The notes under the pieces: generated by a model | What the model was told of the DNA's origin: nothing | The model's database searches: none | The model's input: the letters and a program-made list of their open reading frames with translations, nothing else | Program-made: the position numbers and the translations under genes | Part shown: positions 41,429 to 52,212 of the stretch, piece by piece | Position numbering within the stretch: position 1 is the first letter of the stretch | Layout: the number at the start of each line of letters is the position of its first letter | Assembly (NCBI GenBank): GCA_937927415.1 | Contig: CALBDS010000063.1 | Location: 1 to 64,000, forward strand | From: an uncultured Rhodospirillaceae bacterium | GTDB taxonomy: Bacteria; Pseudomonadota; Alphaproteobacteria; Azospirillales; Azospirillaceae | DNA: 64,000 nt | Reading direction: 5' to 3'

Positions 41429-41800
41429 ATGCCGACGATCAATCAGTTGATCCGTAAGCCGCGCGAGCCGCTCGCCGCGCGCAACAAGGTTCCGGCGCTG
41501 GAGGCGTGCCCGCAGAAGCGTGGCGTCTGCACCCGCGTGTACACCACCACGCCGAAGAAGCCGAACTCGGCCCTTCGTAAGGTTGCCCGTGTGCGCCTGA
41601 CCAACGGTTTCGAAGTGACCTCCTACATTCCTGGTGAAGGCCATAACCTCCAGGAACACTCGGTCGTCATGATCCGCGGCGGTCGCGTCAAGGACTTGCC
41701 CGGTGTGCGCTACCACATCATCCGCGGCACGCTCGACACCCAGGGCGTGAAGGACCGGAAGCAGCGTCGTTCGAAGTACGGCGCCAAGCGTCCGAAGTAA
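41429..41800 (+). CDS. rpsL: 30S ribosomal protein S12
   Basis: A 123-residue protein of the decoding centre. It begins MPTINQLIRKPREPLAARNK and carries TTPKKPNSALRKVARVRL and GGRVKDLPGVRYHIIRG. Lysines at the classic streptomycin-resistance sites (KKPNS and VKDLPG) are wild type. First gene of the str operon. Confidence 0.98.
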   Translation: MPTINQLIRKPREPLAARNKVPALEACPQKRGVCTRVYTTTPKKPNSALRKVARVRLTNGFEVTSYIPGEGHNLQEHSVVMIRGGRVKDLPGVRYHIIRGTLDTQGVKDRKQRRSKYGAKRPK

Positions 41801-41830
41801 TCAGCGTCCGAAGTTCAAGGAGTATAGGCG

Positions 41831-42301
41831 ATGTCCCGTCGTCGTCGCGCCGAAAAGCGTGAAGTTCTGCCGGACGCCAAGTTTGGCGACCGCGTTATCA
41901 CCAAGTTCATGAACTGCCTGATGCTGGACGGCAAGAAGTCGGCCGCCGAGCGGATCGTGTACGGTGCCCTGACCCGCATCGAGACCAAGACCAAGAACGA
42001 CCCCGTTCAGGTCTTCCACGATGCCCTCGGCAATGTGAAGCCGCACCTGGAAGTGCGCTCCCGCCGCGTCGGCGGTGCGACCTATCAGGTTCCGGTGGAA
42101 GTGCGGTCCGACCGCGCCCAGGCCCTGGCCATCCGCTGGCTGATCAACGCCGCCCGCGGCCGTTCGGAAAACACCATGACCGAACGCCTGTCCGGCGAAC
42201 TGCTGGATGCCGCTTCCCAGCGCGGCACCGCGGTCAAGAAGCGTGAAGACACCCATCGTATGGCGGAAGCCAACAAGGCCTTCTCGCACTACCGCTGGTA
42301 A
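41831..42301 (+). CDS. rpsG: 30S ribosomal protein S7
   Basis: A 156-residue primary 16S rRNA binding protein that organises the 30S head. It begins MSRRRRAEKREVLPDAKFGD and has VGGATYQVPVEV and ENTMTERLSGELLDA. It is 30 nt after rpsL. Confidence 0.98.
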   Translation: MSRRRRAEKREVLPDAKFGDRVITKFMNCLMLDGKKSAAERIVYGALTRIETKTKNDPVQVFHDALGNVKPHLEVRSRRVGGATYQVPVEVRSDRAQALAIRWLINAARGRSENTMTERLSGELLDAASQRGTAVKKREDTHRMAEANKAFSHYRW

Positions 42302-42328
42302 CAACGCTCGTCCGAGACACGTCGAATC

Positions 42329-44407
42329 ATGCCGCGTTCCCATCCACTCGACCGTTACCGCAATATCGGCATCATGGCGCACATCGATGCCGGTAAAACG
42401 ACGACGACCGAGCGGATTCTGTACTACACCGGCAAGTCCTATCGCATGGGCGAGGTGCACGAAGGCACCACGGTCATGGATTGGATGGAGCAGGAGCAGG
42501 AACGCGGCATCACCATCACATCGGCGGCGACGACGTGTTTCTGGCGGGATCATCGCATCAACATCATCGACACGCCCGGGCATGTGGATTTCACCATCGA
42601 GGTGGAACGCTCGCTCCGGGTGCTTGATGGTGCCGTTGCGATTTTCGATTCGGTTGCGGGCGTCGAGCCTCAGACCGAGACCGTGTGGCGGCAGGCGGAC
42701 AAGTACCGCGTGCCGCGCATGTGTTTTGTGAACAAGATGGACCGTGTCGGCGCGGATTTCTTCCGCACCGTTGACATGATCCGCGACCGGCTGGGCATCG
42801 CCCCGCTGGTGCTTCAGCTGCCCATCGGCAGCGAACAGAATTTTGCCGGCGTCGTCGATCTCGTGGAGAACCGCGCGATCGTCTGGAAGGAAGAGACGCT
42901 GGGGGCCGAGTTCGTCACCACCGAGATTCCCGACTCGATGAAGGAAGCCGCCGCCCATTGGCGCGGCAAGCTCATCGAAGCCGCGGTGGAGATGGATGAG
43001 GCGGCCACCGACGTTTTCCTGGAGAACGGCGCCCCGCCGGATGCGGATGCCCTGAAGGCGTTGATCCGCAAGGGCACCATCGGATTCCGTTTCGTCCCCG
43101 TCCTGTGCGGTGCGGCGTTCCGCAACAAGGGCGTTCAGCCCATGCTGGATGCCGTGGTGGACTATCTGCCGTCGCCGCTGGACATCGGTCCGGTTGCCGG
43201 CCACACGCCCGACGGCCAGCCGGCCGAGCGCCCCGCCGACGACGCGGCTCCTTTCGCCGGTCTGGCCTTCAAGGTGATGACCGATCCGGTTGCCGGCACC
43301 CTGACGTTCGTTCGCGTCTATTCCGGCCATATCGCGGCCGGGGACCATGTGTTGAACGCGGGCAAGGGGCAGGGCGAGCGGCTGGGGCGGATGCTGTTGA
43401 TGCACGCCAACACCCGCGAGGAGATCCGCGAGGCGTTTGCCGGCGACATCGTGGCCTTTGCCTCGCTGCAGAACACCGTGACCGGCGATACCCTGTGCGC
43501 GCCCGAGTCGCCCATCGTGCTGGAGCGCATGGAATTCCCGGAGCCGGTGATCGAAATCGCCGTCGAGCCGCGGACCCAGGCCGATCACGACCGCATGGCC
43601 CAGGCGCTGCAAAAGCTGGCGCAGGAGGATCCCTCCTTCCGCGTGGCCGTCAACCCGGAAACCGGGCAGACGGTCATCAAGGGCATGGGGGAGCTGCACC
43701 TCGAGGTCATCGTTGACCGCATGAAGCGCGAGTTCAAGGTGGAGGCCGACGTCGGCGCGCCGCAGGTGGCGTACCGCGAGACCGTCACCAGCCGCGCCGA
43801 GATCGACCACACCCACCGCAAGCAGACCGGCGGCGTGGGGCAGTTCGCCCGGGTCGTGCTGGCGTTCAAGCCGCTGGCGCCGGGGGAGGGCTTCCGCTTC
43901 GTCAACCGTCTGGCCGGTGACGCCCAGGTGGCGAAGGAATTCGTCACCGGCGTGCGCGCCGGCCTGGAGGCGGCGGTGAACGGCGGTGTTGTCGCGGGCT
44001 TCCCCGTCATCGATCTGCAGGTCGATCTGGCGGACGCGGAAACCCACGATGTGGATTCCTCCGCCCTGGCCTTCGACCTTGCGGCGCGCACGGCGTTCCG
44101 CGAGGGCATGGCCAAGGCGGCTCCGGTGCTTCTCGAACCGATCATGCGGGTCGAGGTGCTGACTCCGGAGGAGTATCTGGGCGACCTTATCGGCGATCTG
44201 AACAGCCGCCGGGGTCAGATCAACGGCATGGACCGGCGGGGCAACGCCCAGGTCATCACCGCCGCCGTGCCGCTGGCCGCTATGTTCGGGTACGTCAACA
44301 GCCTGCGCTCCATGAGCCAGGGACGCGCCCAGTACAGCATGCAGTTCGACCACTATGAGCCGGTGCCGCAGGCCATCGCTGATGCCATTCGGGCGAAGAT
44401 GGCCTGA
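42329..44407 (+). CDS. fusA: Elongation factor G
   Basis: A 692-residue GTPase that drives translocation. G1 is AHIDAGKTTTTERIL, G3 is DTPGHVDFTIEV and G4 is NKMDRVGAD. Domain IV begins GGVGQFARV, and LRSMSQGRAQYSMQFDHYEP is close to the end. It lies between rpsG and the second tuf copy as in the standard str operon. Confidence 0.98.
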   Translation: MPRSHPLDRYRNIGIMAHIDAGKTTTTERILYYTGKSYRMGEVHEGTTVMDWMEQEQERGITITSAATTCFWRDHRINIIDTPGHVDFTIEVERSLRVLDGAVAIFDSVAGVEPQTETVWRQADKYRVPRMCFVNKMDRVGADFFRTVDMIRDRLGIAPLVLQLPIGSEQNFAGVVDLVENRAIVWKEETLGAEFVTTEIPDSMKEAAAHWRGKLIEAAVEMDEAATDVFLENGAPPDADALKALIRKGTIGFRFVPVLCGAAFRNKGVQPMLDAVVDYLPSPLDIGPVAGHTPDGQPAERPADDAAPFAGLAFKVMTDPVAGTLTFVRVYSGHIAAGDHVLNAGKGQGERLGRMLLMHANTREEIREAFAGDIVAFASLQNTVTGDTLCAPESPIVLERMEFPEPVIEIAVEPRTQADHDRMAQALQKLAQEDPSFRVAVNPETGQTVIKGMGELHLEVIVDRMKREFKVEADVGAPQVAYRETVTSRAEIDHTHRKQTGGVGQFARVVLAFKPLAPGEGFRFVNRLAGDAQVAKEFVTGVRAGLEAAVNGGVVAGFPVIDLQVDLADAETHDVDSSALAFDLAARTAFREGMAKAAPVLLEPIMRVEVLTPEEYLGDLIGDLNSRRGQINGMDRRGNAQVITAAVPLAAMFGYVNSLRSMSQGRAQYSMQFDHYEPVPQAIADAIRAKMA

Positions 44408-44442
44408 TTGACCGCAAGAATCGGGAAAAACGGAGAGTAGTT

Positions 44443-45633
<1,191 letters not shown>

Positions 45634-45702
45634 TGGTATAAGCCCGCTCCTGGCGCCGGGGTGTCTGCCCCGGCGCCAGCGCGTTTAAGGAACCGAACCG
45701 CC

Positions 45703-46011
<309 letters not shown>

Positions 46012-46074
46012 AGTTGTTTTCGGGTAAGGGACCTCTCCGATAGTGGCGGATGTCCCTGGTCAGGAGATAGAAGT

Positions 46075-46782
46075 ATGCGATCCGGTTTGATCGCGCAGAA
46101 ACTCGGCATGACCCGCATCTTCACCGATGAGGGCGAGCATGTGCCGGTGACTGTGCTGAAAGTTGACGGCTGCCAGGTCGTCGCCGTGCGCACCGAAGAA
46201 ACCGACGGCTACACCGCGGTCCAGATTGGCGCCGGCACCATCAAGGTGAAGAACGTCACCCAGCCGCTGCGCGGGCATTTTGCCAAGGCGCGCGTGGAAC
46301 CCAAGCGCAAGGTTGTCGAGTTCCGAGTCGATGCCGACGCGCTGATCGAGGTCGGTGCCGAGTTGTCGGTGGCCCATTTCGTTCCCGGCCAGTTCGTGGA
46401 CGTGACCGGGACCTCGATCGGTAAGGGCTTCGCCGGCGGCATGAAGCGTTGGAACTTCGGCGGTCTGCGTGCGTCGCACGGCGTGTCGGTGTCCCACCGT
46501 TCGCATGGTTCGACGGGTAACCGCCAGGATCCCGGCAAGGTCTTCAAGAACAAGAAGATGGCCGGCCATCTCGGTGACGAGAAGGTCACGGTTCAGAATC
46601 TGAAGGTCGTCTCGGTGGACGAGGCGCGCGGCATCATCCTGGTCAAGGGTGCCGTCCCCGGCGCCGAAGGTGGCTGGGTGAAGATCCGCGACGCTGTGAA
46701 GAAGAAGCAGGAAGGCCTGCCGTTCCCGGCCGCCATCAAGGCGCAGCCGGCGGCCGAGTCTCCCGCCGAGTCGCAGGAGTAA
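46075..46782 (+). CDS. rplC: 50S ribosomal protein L3
   Basis: A 235-residue protein near the peptidyl-transferase centre. It begins MRSGLIAQKLGMTRIFTDEG; GTSIGKGFAGGMKRWNFGG, HGSTGNRQDPGKVFKNKKM and AGHLGDEKVT are conserved. The Ala/Glu-rich C-terminal tail is longer than in E. coli (about 209 residues). Confidence 0.97.
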   Translation: MRSGLIAQKLGMTRIFTDEGEHVPVTVLKVDGCQVVAVRTEETDGYTAVQIGAGTIKVKNVTQPLRGHFAKARVEPKRKVVEFRVDADALIEVGAELSVAHFVPGQFVDVTGTSIGKGFAGGMKRWNFGGLRASHGVSVSHRSHGSTGNRQDPGKVFKNKKMAGHLGDEKVTVQNLKVVSVDEARGIILVKGAVPGAEGGWVKIRDAVKKKQEGLPFPAAIKAQPAAESPAESQE

Positions 46783-46788
46783 GTCCCA

Positions 46789-47409
46789 ATGAAGGCGACC
46801 ATTAAGAATCTGAGCAACGAAGCCGTCGGCGAGATCGAGCTGTCCGACGCGATCTTCGGTCTCCCGGTTCGCACCGACATCCTGCACCGCATGGTCAACT
46901 GGCAGCTGGCCAAGCGCCGTGCCGGCACGCACAAGACCAAGGGCATCAGCGAAATCAGCGGCTCCACCAAGAAGCCGTACCGCCAGAAGGGGACCGGCCG
47001 CGCCCGTCAGGGTTCGATCCGTTCGCCCCAGTTCCGCGGCGGTGCGACGATCTTCGGGCCGGTGGTGCGCAGCCACGAGCACGACCTGACCAAGAAGGTT
47101 CGCAAGCTCGCCCTGAAGACGGCCCTGTCCTCCAAGGCCGCCGACGGCAAGCTGATCGTTCTGGAAGCGGCGGCGGTCGATTCGCACAAGACCAAGGAAC
47201 TGGCGGCCCGTTTTGCCACGATGGGCCTGACGTCGGTGCTCATCATCGACGGCGCCAACCTGGACGAAAACTTCGTCCGCGCTTCGCGCAACATCCCGCT
47301 GGTGGATGTGCTGCCGGAGCAGGGCGCCAACGTCTATGACATTTTGCGCCGCGACACGCTGGTTCTCACCCGCAACGCGGTCGAGCAGCTGGAGGCTCGT
47401 CTGAAATGA
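46789..47409 (+). CDS. rplD: 50S ribosomal protein L4
   Basis: A 206-residue protein lining the exit tunnel with its extended loop (KKPYRQKGTGRARQGSIRSP). Its stop overlaps the rplW start in an ATGA overlap. In E. coli L4 represses the S10 operon; no such leader is apparent here. Confidence 0.97.
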   Translation: MKATIKNLSNEAVGEIELSDAIFGLPVRTDILHRMVNWQLAKRRAGTHKTKGISEISGSTKKPYRQKGTGRARQGSIRSPQFRGGATIFGPVVRSHEHDLTKKVRKLALKTALSSKAADGKLIVLEAAAVDSHKTKELAARFATMGLTSVLIIDGANLDENFVRASRNIPLVDVLPEQGANVYDILRRDTLVLTRNAVEQLEARLK

Positions 47410-47723
47410 GCAAGCAGTCGAAACCTGCGGTGAGCCGCGAGCGGATGTATGACCTGATCGTCGCTCCCGTCATCACCGAGAAGTCGACCTTGGGTTCGGA
47501 GCACAACCAGGTCACCTTCCGCGTCCCCCTCTCGGCCACCAAGCCGGAGATCAAGGCGGCGGTCGAGGGTCTCTTCAACGTCAAGGTGAAGGCGGTCAAC
47601 ACCCTGATCGCCAAGGGCAAGACGAAGCGTTTTCGCGGTGTCGTCGGCTATCGCTCGGACGTGAAGAAGGCGGTTGTGACGCTCGCCGAGGGTCACAAGA
47701 TCGACGTGACCACGGGCATCTGA
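47406..47723 (+). CDS. rplW: 50S ribosomal protein L23
   Basis: A 105-residue protein at the tunnel exit, docking site for SRP and trigger factor. It contains YDLIVAPVITEKSTLGSEHN and the VKAVNTLIAKGKTKRFRG segment. Coupled to rplD by a 4-nt overlap. Confidence 0.97.
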   Translation: MSKQSKPAVSRERMYDLIVAPVITEKSTLGSEHNQVTFRVPLSATKPEIKAAVEGLFNVKVKAVNTLIAKGKTKRFRGVVGYRSDVKKAVVTLAEGHKIDVTTGI

Positions 47724-47739
47724 GCGGGAGTGTGATCCG

Positions 47740-48564
47740 ATGGCATTGAAGCAATTCCGGCCGATTACCCCGTCCCTGCGCCAGCTGGTCATCGTTGACC
47801 GCTCGGAGCTGTGGAAGGGCAAGCCGGTCAAGGCTCTGACCGAAGGTCTGAGCAAGAGCGGCGGCCGCAACAACACCGGCCGCATCACCGCCCGTCGTAT
47901 GGGTGGCGGTCACAAGCGCGTCTATCGTCTGGTGGATTTCAAGCGCCGCAAGTTCGGCGTTCCGGCCACTGTCGAGCGGATCGAATACGATCCGAACCGC
48001 ACCGCCTTCATCGCGCTGATCAAGTACGCCGACAGCACGCTCTCCTACATCCTGGCTCCGCAGCGCCTCAAGGTGGGCGATGTGGTCGTCGCGGGTGAAA
48101 AGGTGGACGTGAAGCCCGGCAACGCGATGCTGCTGAAGAACATCCCCGTCGGCACCATCGTCCACAATGTGGAGCTGAAGGCCGGCAAGGGTGGTCAGAT
48201 CGCCCGCTCCGCCGGCACGTACCTGCAGCTGGTGGGCCGCGACAGCGGTTATGCCCAGCTGAAGCTGCCCTCGGGCGAGCTGCGGATGGTGCGTGGTGAG
48301 TGCATGGCGACCATCGGTGCCGTGTCGAACCCCGACCAGCTCAACATCAACCTGGGTAAGGCCGGTCGCGCCCGGTGGCTGGGGCATCGTCCCGCCGTCC
48401 GCGGTGTCGCCATGAACCCGATCGACCACCCGCACGGTGGTGGTGAAGGCCGGACCTCGGGTGGCCGTCATCCCGTCACGCCCTGGGGCAAGCCGACCAA
48501 GGGTAAGAAGACGCGCAGCAACAAGAAGACGAACGGACTCATCATCCGTCGTCGCACGAAGTAA
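47740..48564 (+). CDS. rplB: 50S ribosomal protein L2
   Basis: A 274-residue core protein needed for subunit joining and peptidyl transfer. Conserved GRNNTGRITARRMGGGHKR, AGTYLQLVGRD and the universally conserved RGVAMNPIDHPHGGGEGRT near the C-terminus are present. Confidence 0.98.
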   Translation: MALKQFRPITPSLRQLVIVDRSELWKGKPVKALTEGLSKSGGRNNTGRITARRMGGGHKRVYRLVDFKRRKFGVPATVERIEYDPNRTAFIALIKYADSTLSYILAPQRLKVGDVVVAGEKVDVKPGNAMLLKNIPVGTIVHNVELKAGKGGQIARSAGTYLQLVGRDSGYAQLKLPSGELRMVRGECMATIGAVSNPDQLNINLGKAGRARWLGHRPAVRGVAMNPIDHPHGGGEGRTSGGRHPVTPWGKPTKGKKTRSNKKTNGLIIRRRTK

Positions 48565-48576
48565 GGAGGCCGGACC

Positions 48577-48855
48577 GTGGCGCGTTCCGTTTGGAAGGGT
48601 CCGTTCGTTGACGGCTATCTGCTCAAGAAAGCCGACAAGTCGCGGGCCAGCGGCCGTAACGAGATCATCAAGATCTGGTCCCGGCGTTCGACCATCCTGC
48701 CGCAGTTCGTGGGTCTCACGTTCGGCGTCTACAATGGCCACAAGTATCTGCCGGTCCTGGTGACCGAGCACATGATCGGCCATAAGTTCGGCGAGTTCGC
48801 TCCGACGCGCACCTTCTATGGTCACGCGGCGGACAAGAAGGCGAAGAGGAAGTAA
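48577..48855 (+). CDS. rpsS: 30S ribosomal protein S19
   Basis: A 92-residue head protein that contacts S13. It begins MARSVWKGPFVDGYLLKKAD and contains TILPQFVGLTFGVYNGHK. The GTG start has AAGGAGG upstream. Confidence 0.97.
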   Translation: MARSVWKGPFVDGYLLKKADKSRASGRNEIIKIWSRRSTILPQFVGLTFGVYNGHKYLPVLVTEHMIGHKFGEFAPTRTFYGHAADKKAKRK

Positions 48856-48858
48856 GCC

Positions 48859-49251
48859 ATGGGCAAGCCCTCCAACCCCAGCCGGATCGCGGTGAACGAG
48901 GCGATTGCCTCGTCGCCCATGATCCGCACCAGCCCGCGCAAGCTGAACCTCGTCGCCCAGCTGATCCGCAACAAGGACGCCTCGCGCGCCCTGGCAGATC
49001 TGACGTTCTCGAAGCGCCGTATTTCGGGTGAGGTCAAGAAGGTTCTCCAGGCGGCGATCGCCAACGCGGAGAACAATCATCAGCTCGACGTGGACCGTCT
49101 GTACGTCGCCATCGCGACCGTCGGCCGCGCCATGGTGATGAAGCGTTTCCACGCCCGTGCGCGCGGCCGTGGCGCTCGGGTCGAGAAGCCGTTCTCCAAC
49201 CTGACGATCATCGTGCGCGAGCGCGAAGAAGCCGCCGAAGGGGCCGAGTAA
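48859..49251 (+). CDS. rplV: 50S ribosomal protein L22
   Basis: A 130-residue tunnel protein; its beta-hairpin (VGRAMVMKRFHARARGRGAR) narrows the exit tunnel. TSPRKLNLVAQLIRNKDAS is the typical N-terminal segment. It is separated from rpsS by 3 nt and from rpsC by 1 nt. Confidence 0.97.
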   Translation: MGKPSNPSRIAVNEAIASSPMIRTSPRKLNLVAQLIRNKDASRALADLTFSKRRISGEVKKVLQAAIANAENNHQLDVDRLYVAIATVGRAMVMKRFHARARGRGARVEKPFSNLTIIVREREEAAEGAE

Positions 49252-49252
49252 G

Positions 49253-50023
49253 ATGGGTCAGAAAGTCAATCCGATCGGGCTGCGCGTCGGCATCAACCGC
49301 ACGTGGGACAGCCGCTGGTTCGCGGGCAAGGATTATGCCGGCCTGCTGCACCAGGATCTGAAGCTGCGTGAATTCCTGCAGAAGCGTCTGGCCCAGGCCG
49401 GCTGCTCGCGCGTGGTGATTGAGCGTCCCGCCAAGAAGGCGCGCGTCACCATCCACTCCGCCCGTCCCGGCGTGGTGATCGGCAAGAAGGGCGCCGACAT
49501 CGAAAAGCTGCGGGTCGAACTGGCCCGGATGACCGGCAGCGAGGTCAGCCTGAACATCGTCGAAATCCGCAAGCCGGAAATCGACGCCAAGCTGATCGCC
49601 GAGAACATCGCCAGCCAGCTGGAACGCCGTGTGGCCTTCCGCCGCGCCATGAAGCGCGCGGTGCAGTCGGCCATGCGTCTGGGCGCTCTGGGCATCCGGA
49701 TCAACTGCTCCGGCCGTCTGGGCGGTGCGGAAATCGCCCGTATGGAGTGGTACCGCGAAGGCCGCGTGCCGCTGCATACCCTGCGCGCCGACATCGATTA
49801 CGGTGTGGGCACGGCCAAGACCACCTATGGCACCTGCGGTGTCAAGGTGTGGGTGTTCAAGGGCGAGATCATGGCCCACGACCCGATGGCCCAGGACAAG
49901 CGCATGGCCGGCGATGCGGTGAACACGGACGGCGAACAGCCGCAGCGCCGTGAACGCCGTGACCGCGACCGCGATCACGACCGTGGCGGCCGCGAGCGCC
50001 GCGAGCGCGCTGAGCGCGAGTGA
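49253..50023 (+). CDS. rpsC: 30S ribosomal protein S3
   Basis: A 256-residue KH-domain protein at the mRNA entry site. It begins MGQKVNPIGLRVGINRTWDS; the KH motif is RPGVVIGKKGADIEKLR. After about residue 220 comes a mixed-charge tail composed almost only of Arg, Asp, Glu, His and Gly (e.g. RRERRDRDRDHDRGGRERRE). This makes it longer than the 233-residue E. coli protein. Confidence 0.97.
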   Translation: MGQKVNPIGLRVGINRTWDSRWFAGKDYAGLLHQDLKLREFLQKRLAQAGCSRVVIERPAKKARVTIHSARPGVVIGKKGADIEKLRVELARMTGSEVSLNIVEIRKPEIDAKLIAENIASQLERRVAFRRAMKRAVQSAMRLGALGIRINCSGRLGGAEIARMEWYREGRVPLHTLRADIDYGVGTAKTTYGTCGVKVWVFKGEIMAHDPMAQDKRMAGDAVNTDGEQPQRRERRDRDRDHDRGGRERRERAERE

Positions 50024-50035
50024 GGGGTTTGACCG

Positions 50036-50464
50036 ATGCTTTCTCCGAAGCGTACGAAATACCGTAAGGCCCACAAGGGCCGGATCAAGGGCAACGCCAA
50101 GGGCGGCACCCAGCTGAACTTCGGCGCCTACGGCCTGAAGGCCCTGGAGCCGGAACGGATCACGGCGCGTCAGATCGAAGCGGCCCGCCGCACGATCACC
50201 CGCCACATCCGCCGTCAGGGCCGCGTGTGGATCCGCATTTTCCCGGATCTGCCCGTCTCCCAGAAGCCGGCCGAAGTCCGCATGGGTTCCGGTAAGGGTT
50301 CGCCCGAATACTGGGCGGCCCGCGTGGCCCCCGGCCGTATCATGTTCGAGCTGGACGGTGTGCCCTACGAACTCGCCAAGCGCGCGTTCGAACTGGCCGC
50401 CGCCAAGCTGCCGATCAAGACCAAGTTCGTGACCCGCCTCGGCGGTGAAGAGGTGGCGGCATGA
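50036..50464 (+). CDS. rplP: 50S ribosomal protein L16
   Basis: A 142-residue protein near the A-site tRNA elbow. It begins MLSPKRTKYRKAHKGRIKGN; ITARQIEAARRTITRHIRR and GSGKGSPEYWAARVAPGRI are conserved. Its stop overlaps the rpmC start by 4 nt. Confidence 0.97.
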   Translation: MLSPKRTKYRKAHKGRIKGNAKGGTQLNFGAYGLKALEPERITARQIEAARRTITRHIRRQGRVWIRIFPDLPVSQKPAEVRMGSGKGSPEYWAARVAPGRIMFELDGVPYELAKRAFELAAAKLPIKTKFVTRLGGEEVAA

Positions 50465-50667
50465 AGACCGAAGACATCCGCTCCAAGAGCCCGGACGAGC
50501 TGAACGATCAGCTCCTCCAGCTCAAGAAGGAACAGCTGAACCTGCGCTTCCAGAAGGCCTCCGGCCAGCTGGAAAACACCGCGCGGGTCGGTGCCGTGCG
50601 TCGCGACATCGCGCGCATCAAGACGATCCTCGGCGAGCGCGCCCGCGCCGCCGTGGCCTCGAAGTAA
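50461..50667 (+). CDS. rpmC: 50S ribosomal protein L29
   Basis: A 68-residue two-helix protein beside the tunnel exit. KSPDELNDQLLQLKKEQLNL and VRRDIARIKTILGERARAA are typical. Confidence 0.96.
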   Translation: MKTEDIRSKSPDELNDQLLQLKKEQLNLRFQKASGQLENTARVGAVRRDIARIKTILGERARAAVASK

Positions 50668-50679
50668 GGAGGGCGATCG

Positions 50680-50934
50680 ATGCCTCGCCGCGTTCTGCAG
50701 GGCACGGTGGTCAGCGACAAGTGCGACAAGACGGTGATCGTTCTTGTCGAGCGTCGTGTGATGCACCCCGTCTACAAGAAGTTTATCCGTCAGTCGAAAA
50801 AGTACGCCGCCCACGACGAAGGTAATGCGTTCAAGGTGGGTGATAGTGTACAGATCATCGAGTGCCGCCCGCTGTCCAAGCGCAAGCGCTGGATGGTCGT
50901 GACGGAGTCCGCCGCCACTGGCGGCGCCGCCTGA
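50680..50934 (+). CDS. rpsQ: 30S ribosomal protein S17
   Basis: An 84-residue OB-fold protein that binds 16S rRNA early in assembly. It begins MPRRVLQGTVVSDKCDKTVI and has HDEGNAFKVGDSVQIIECRP. AAGGAGGG precedes the start. Confidence 0.97.
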   Translation: MPRRVLQGTVVSDKCDKTVIVLVERRVMHPVYKKFIRQSKKYAAHDEGNAFKVGDSVQIIECRPLSKRKRWMVVTESAATGGAA

Positions 50935-50952
50935 TAGAGAAAGGTACCAACC

Positions 50953-51321
50953 ATGATCCAGATGCAAACCAACCTGGAAGTCGCCGACAACAGCGGGGCG
51001 CGCCGGGTGCAGTGCATCAAGGTGCTTGGCGGGTCGAAGCGGAAGGTTGCCTCGGTGGGCGACATCATTGTCGTCTCCGTGAAGGAAGCCATTCCGAAAG
51101 GCCGCGTCAAGAAAGGTGACGTGCACCGTGCCGTCATCGTCCGCACCGCCAAGGAACTGCGTCGTGAAGACGGCTCCGCGATCCGGTTCGACCGGAACGC
51201 CGCCGTTCTGATCAACAAGCAGGGCGAGCCGATCGGCACCCGTATCTTCGGGCCGGTCACCCGTGAACTGCGCGCCAAGAAGTTCATGAAGATCATCTCG
51301 CTGGCGCCGGAGGTGCTGTGA
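50953..51321 (+). CDS. rplN: 50S ribosomal protein L14
   Basis: A 122-residue protein at the subunit interface. It begins MIQMQTNLEVADNSGARRVQ; conserved GDIIVVSVKEAIPKG and GTRIFGPVTRELR are visible. Its stop overlaps the rplX ATG by one base. Confidence 0.98.
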   Translation: MIQMQTNLEVADNSGARRVQCIKVLGGSKRKVASVGDIIVVSVKEAIPKGRVKKGDVHRAVIVRTAKELRREDGSAIRFDRNAAVLINKQGEPIGTRIFGPVTRELRAKKFMKIISLAPEVL

Positions 51322-51638
51322 TGGCGTTCAAGGTTAAGACCAAGGACAAGGTCGTCGTCCTGACCGGCAAGGACAAGGGCAAGACCGGCGAAGTCCTGAA
51401 GGTTTTCCCCAAGGAAAACCGCGTCGTGGTGCAGGGCGTCAACGTCGTGAAGAAGCACACCCGTGCCTCGGCCCGCTCGGAAGGCGGTATCGTCGAGGTC
51501 GAGGCGCCGATCCACGCGTCGAATGTCGCCCACATCGATCCGAAGGACAGCAAGCCGACCCGCGTCGGCTTCAAGGTTCTCGAGGATGGCCGCAAGGTGC
51601 GTGTCGCCAAGCGGTCCGGCGAGATCATTGATCGGTAA
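51321..51638 (+). CDS. rplX: 50S ribosomal protein L24
   Basis: A 105-residue KOW-domain assembly initiator. It begins MAFKVKTKDKVVVLTGKDKG. The ATG at 51321 is chosen over the GTG 3 nt upstream because it matches the family N-terminus. Confidence 0.97.
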   Translation: MAFKVKTKDKVVVLTGKDKGKTGEVLKVFPKENRVVVQGVNVVKKHTRASARSEGGIVEVEAPIHASNVAHIDPKDSKPTRVGFKVLEDGRKVRVAKRSGEIIDR

Positions 51639-51649
51639 GGACCGGACCA

Positions 51650-52192
51650 ATGGCTGCACGTCTCAAAGACCTTTATGACTCCAAGATCCGCGCCGCGCTG
51701 AAGGAAGAGTTCGGTTACACGAACGATTTCCAGGTGCCGGTTCTTGAGAAGATCGTCATCAACATGGGCGTCGGCGAAGCCGTCGGCGACTCCAAGAAGA
51801 TCCAGCTGGCGGCTGGCGAACTCCAGGCGATTTCCGGTCAGAAGCCGGTGATCACCCGTTCGCGCAAGTCCATCGCCCAGTTCAAGCTGCGCGAAGGCAT
51901 GGCCATCGGGTGCAAGGTCACGCTGCGCCGTGACCGCATGTACGAATTCCTGGACCGTCTTGTCACCATCGCCCTGCCGCGCGTGCGCGACTTCCGCGGC
52001 ATCCCGGGGAACAGCTTCGACGGCCGTGGCAACTATGCCATGGGCGTGAAGGAGCAGATCATTTTCCCGGAAATCGATTACGACAAGATCGATCAGATCC
52101 GTGGCATGGACATCATTTTCGTGACGTCCGCGGAGACCGACAAGGAAGCCAAGGCTCTCCTGAAGGCCTTCCAGATGCCGTTCGTGAACTGA
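51650..52192 (+). CDS. rplE: 50S ribosomal protein L5
   Basis: A 180-residue 5S rRNA-binding protein that contacts P-site tRNA. Conserved PVLEKIVINMGVGEA, LREGMAIGCKVTLRRDRMY and GNYAMGVKEQIIFPEI are present. Confidence 0.98.
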   Translation: MAARLKDLYDSKIRAALKEEFGYTNDFQVPVLEKIVINMGVGEAVGDSKKIQLAAGELQAISGQKPVITRSRKSIAQFKLREGMAIGCKVTLRRDRMYEFLDRLVTIALPRVRDFRGIPGNSFDGRGNYAMGVKEQIIFPEIDYDKIDQIRGMDIIFVTSAETDKEAKALLKAFQMPFVN

Positions 52193-52212
52193 TCGGGCAG
52201 GAGCAAGAACCC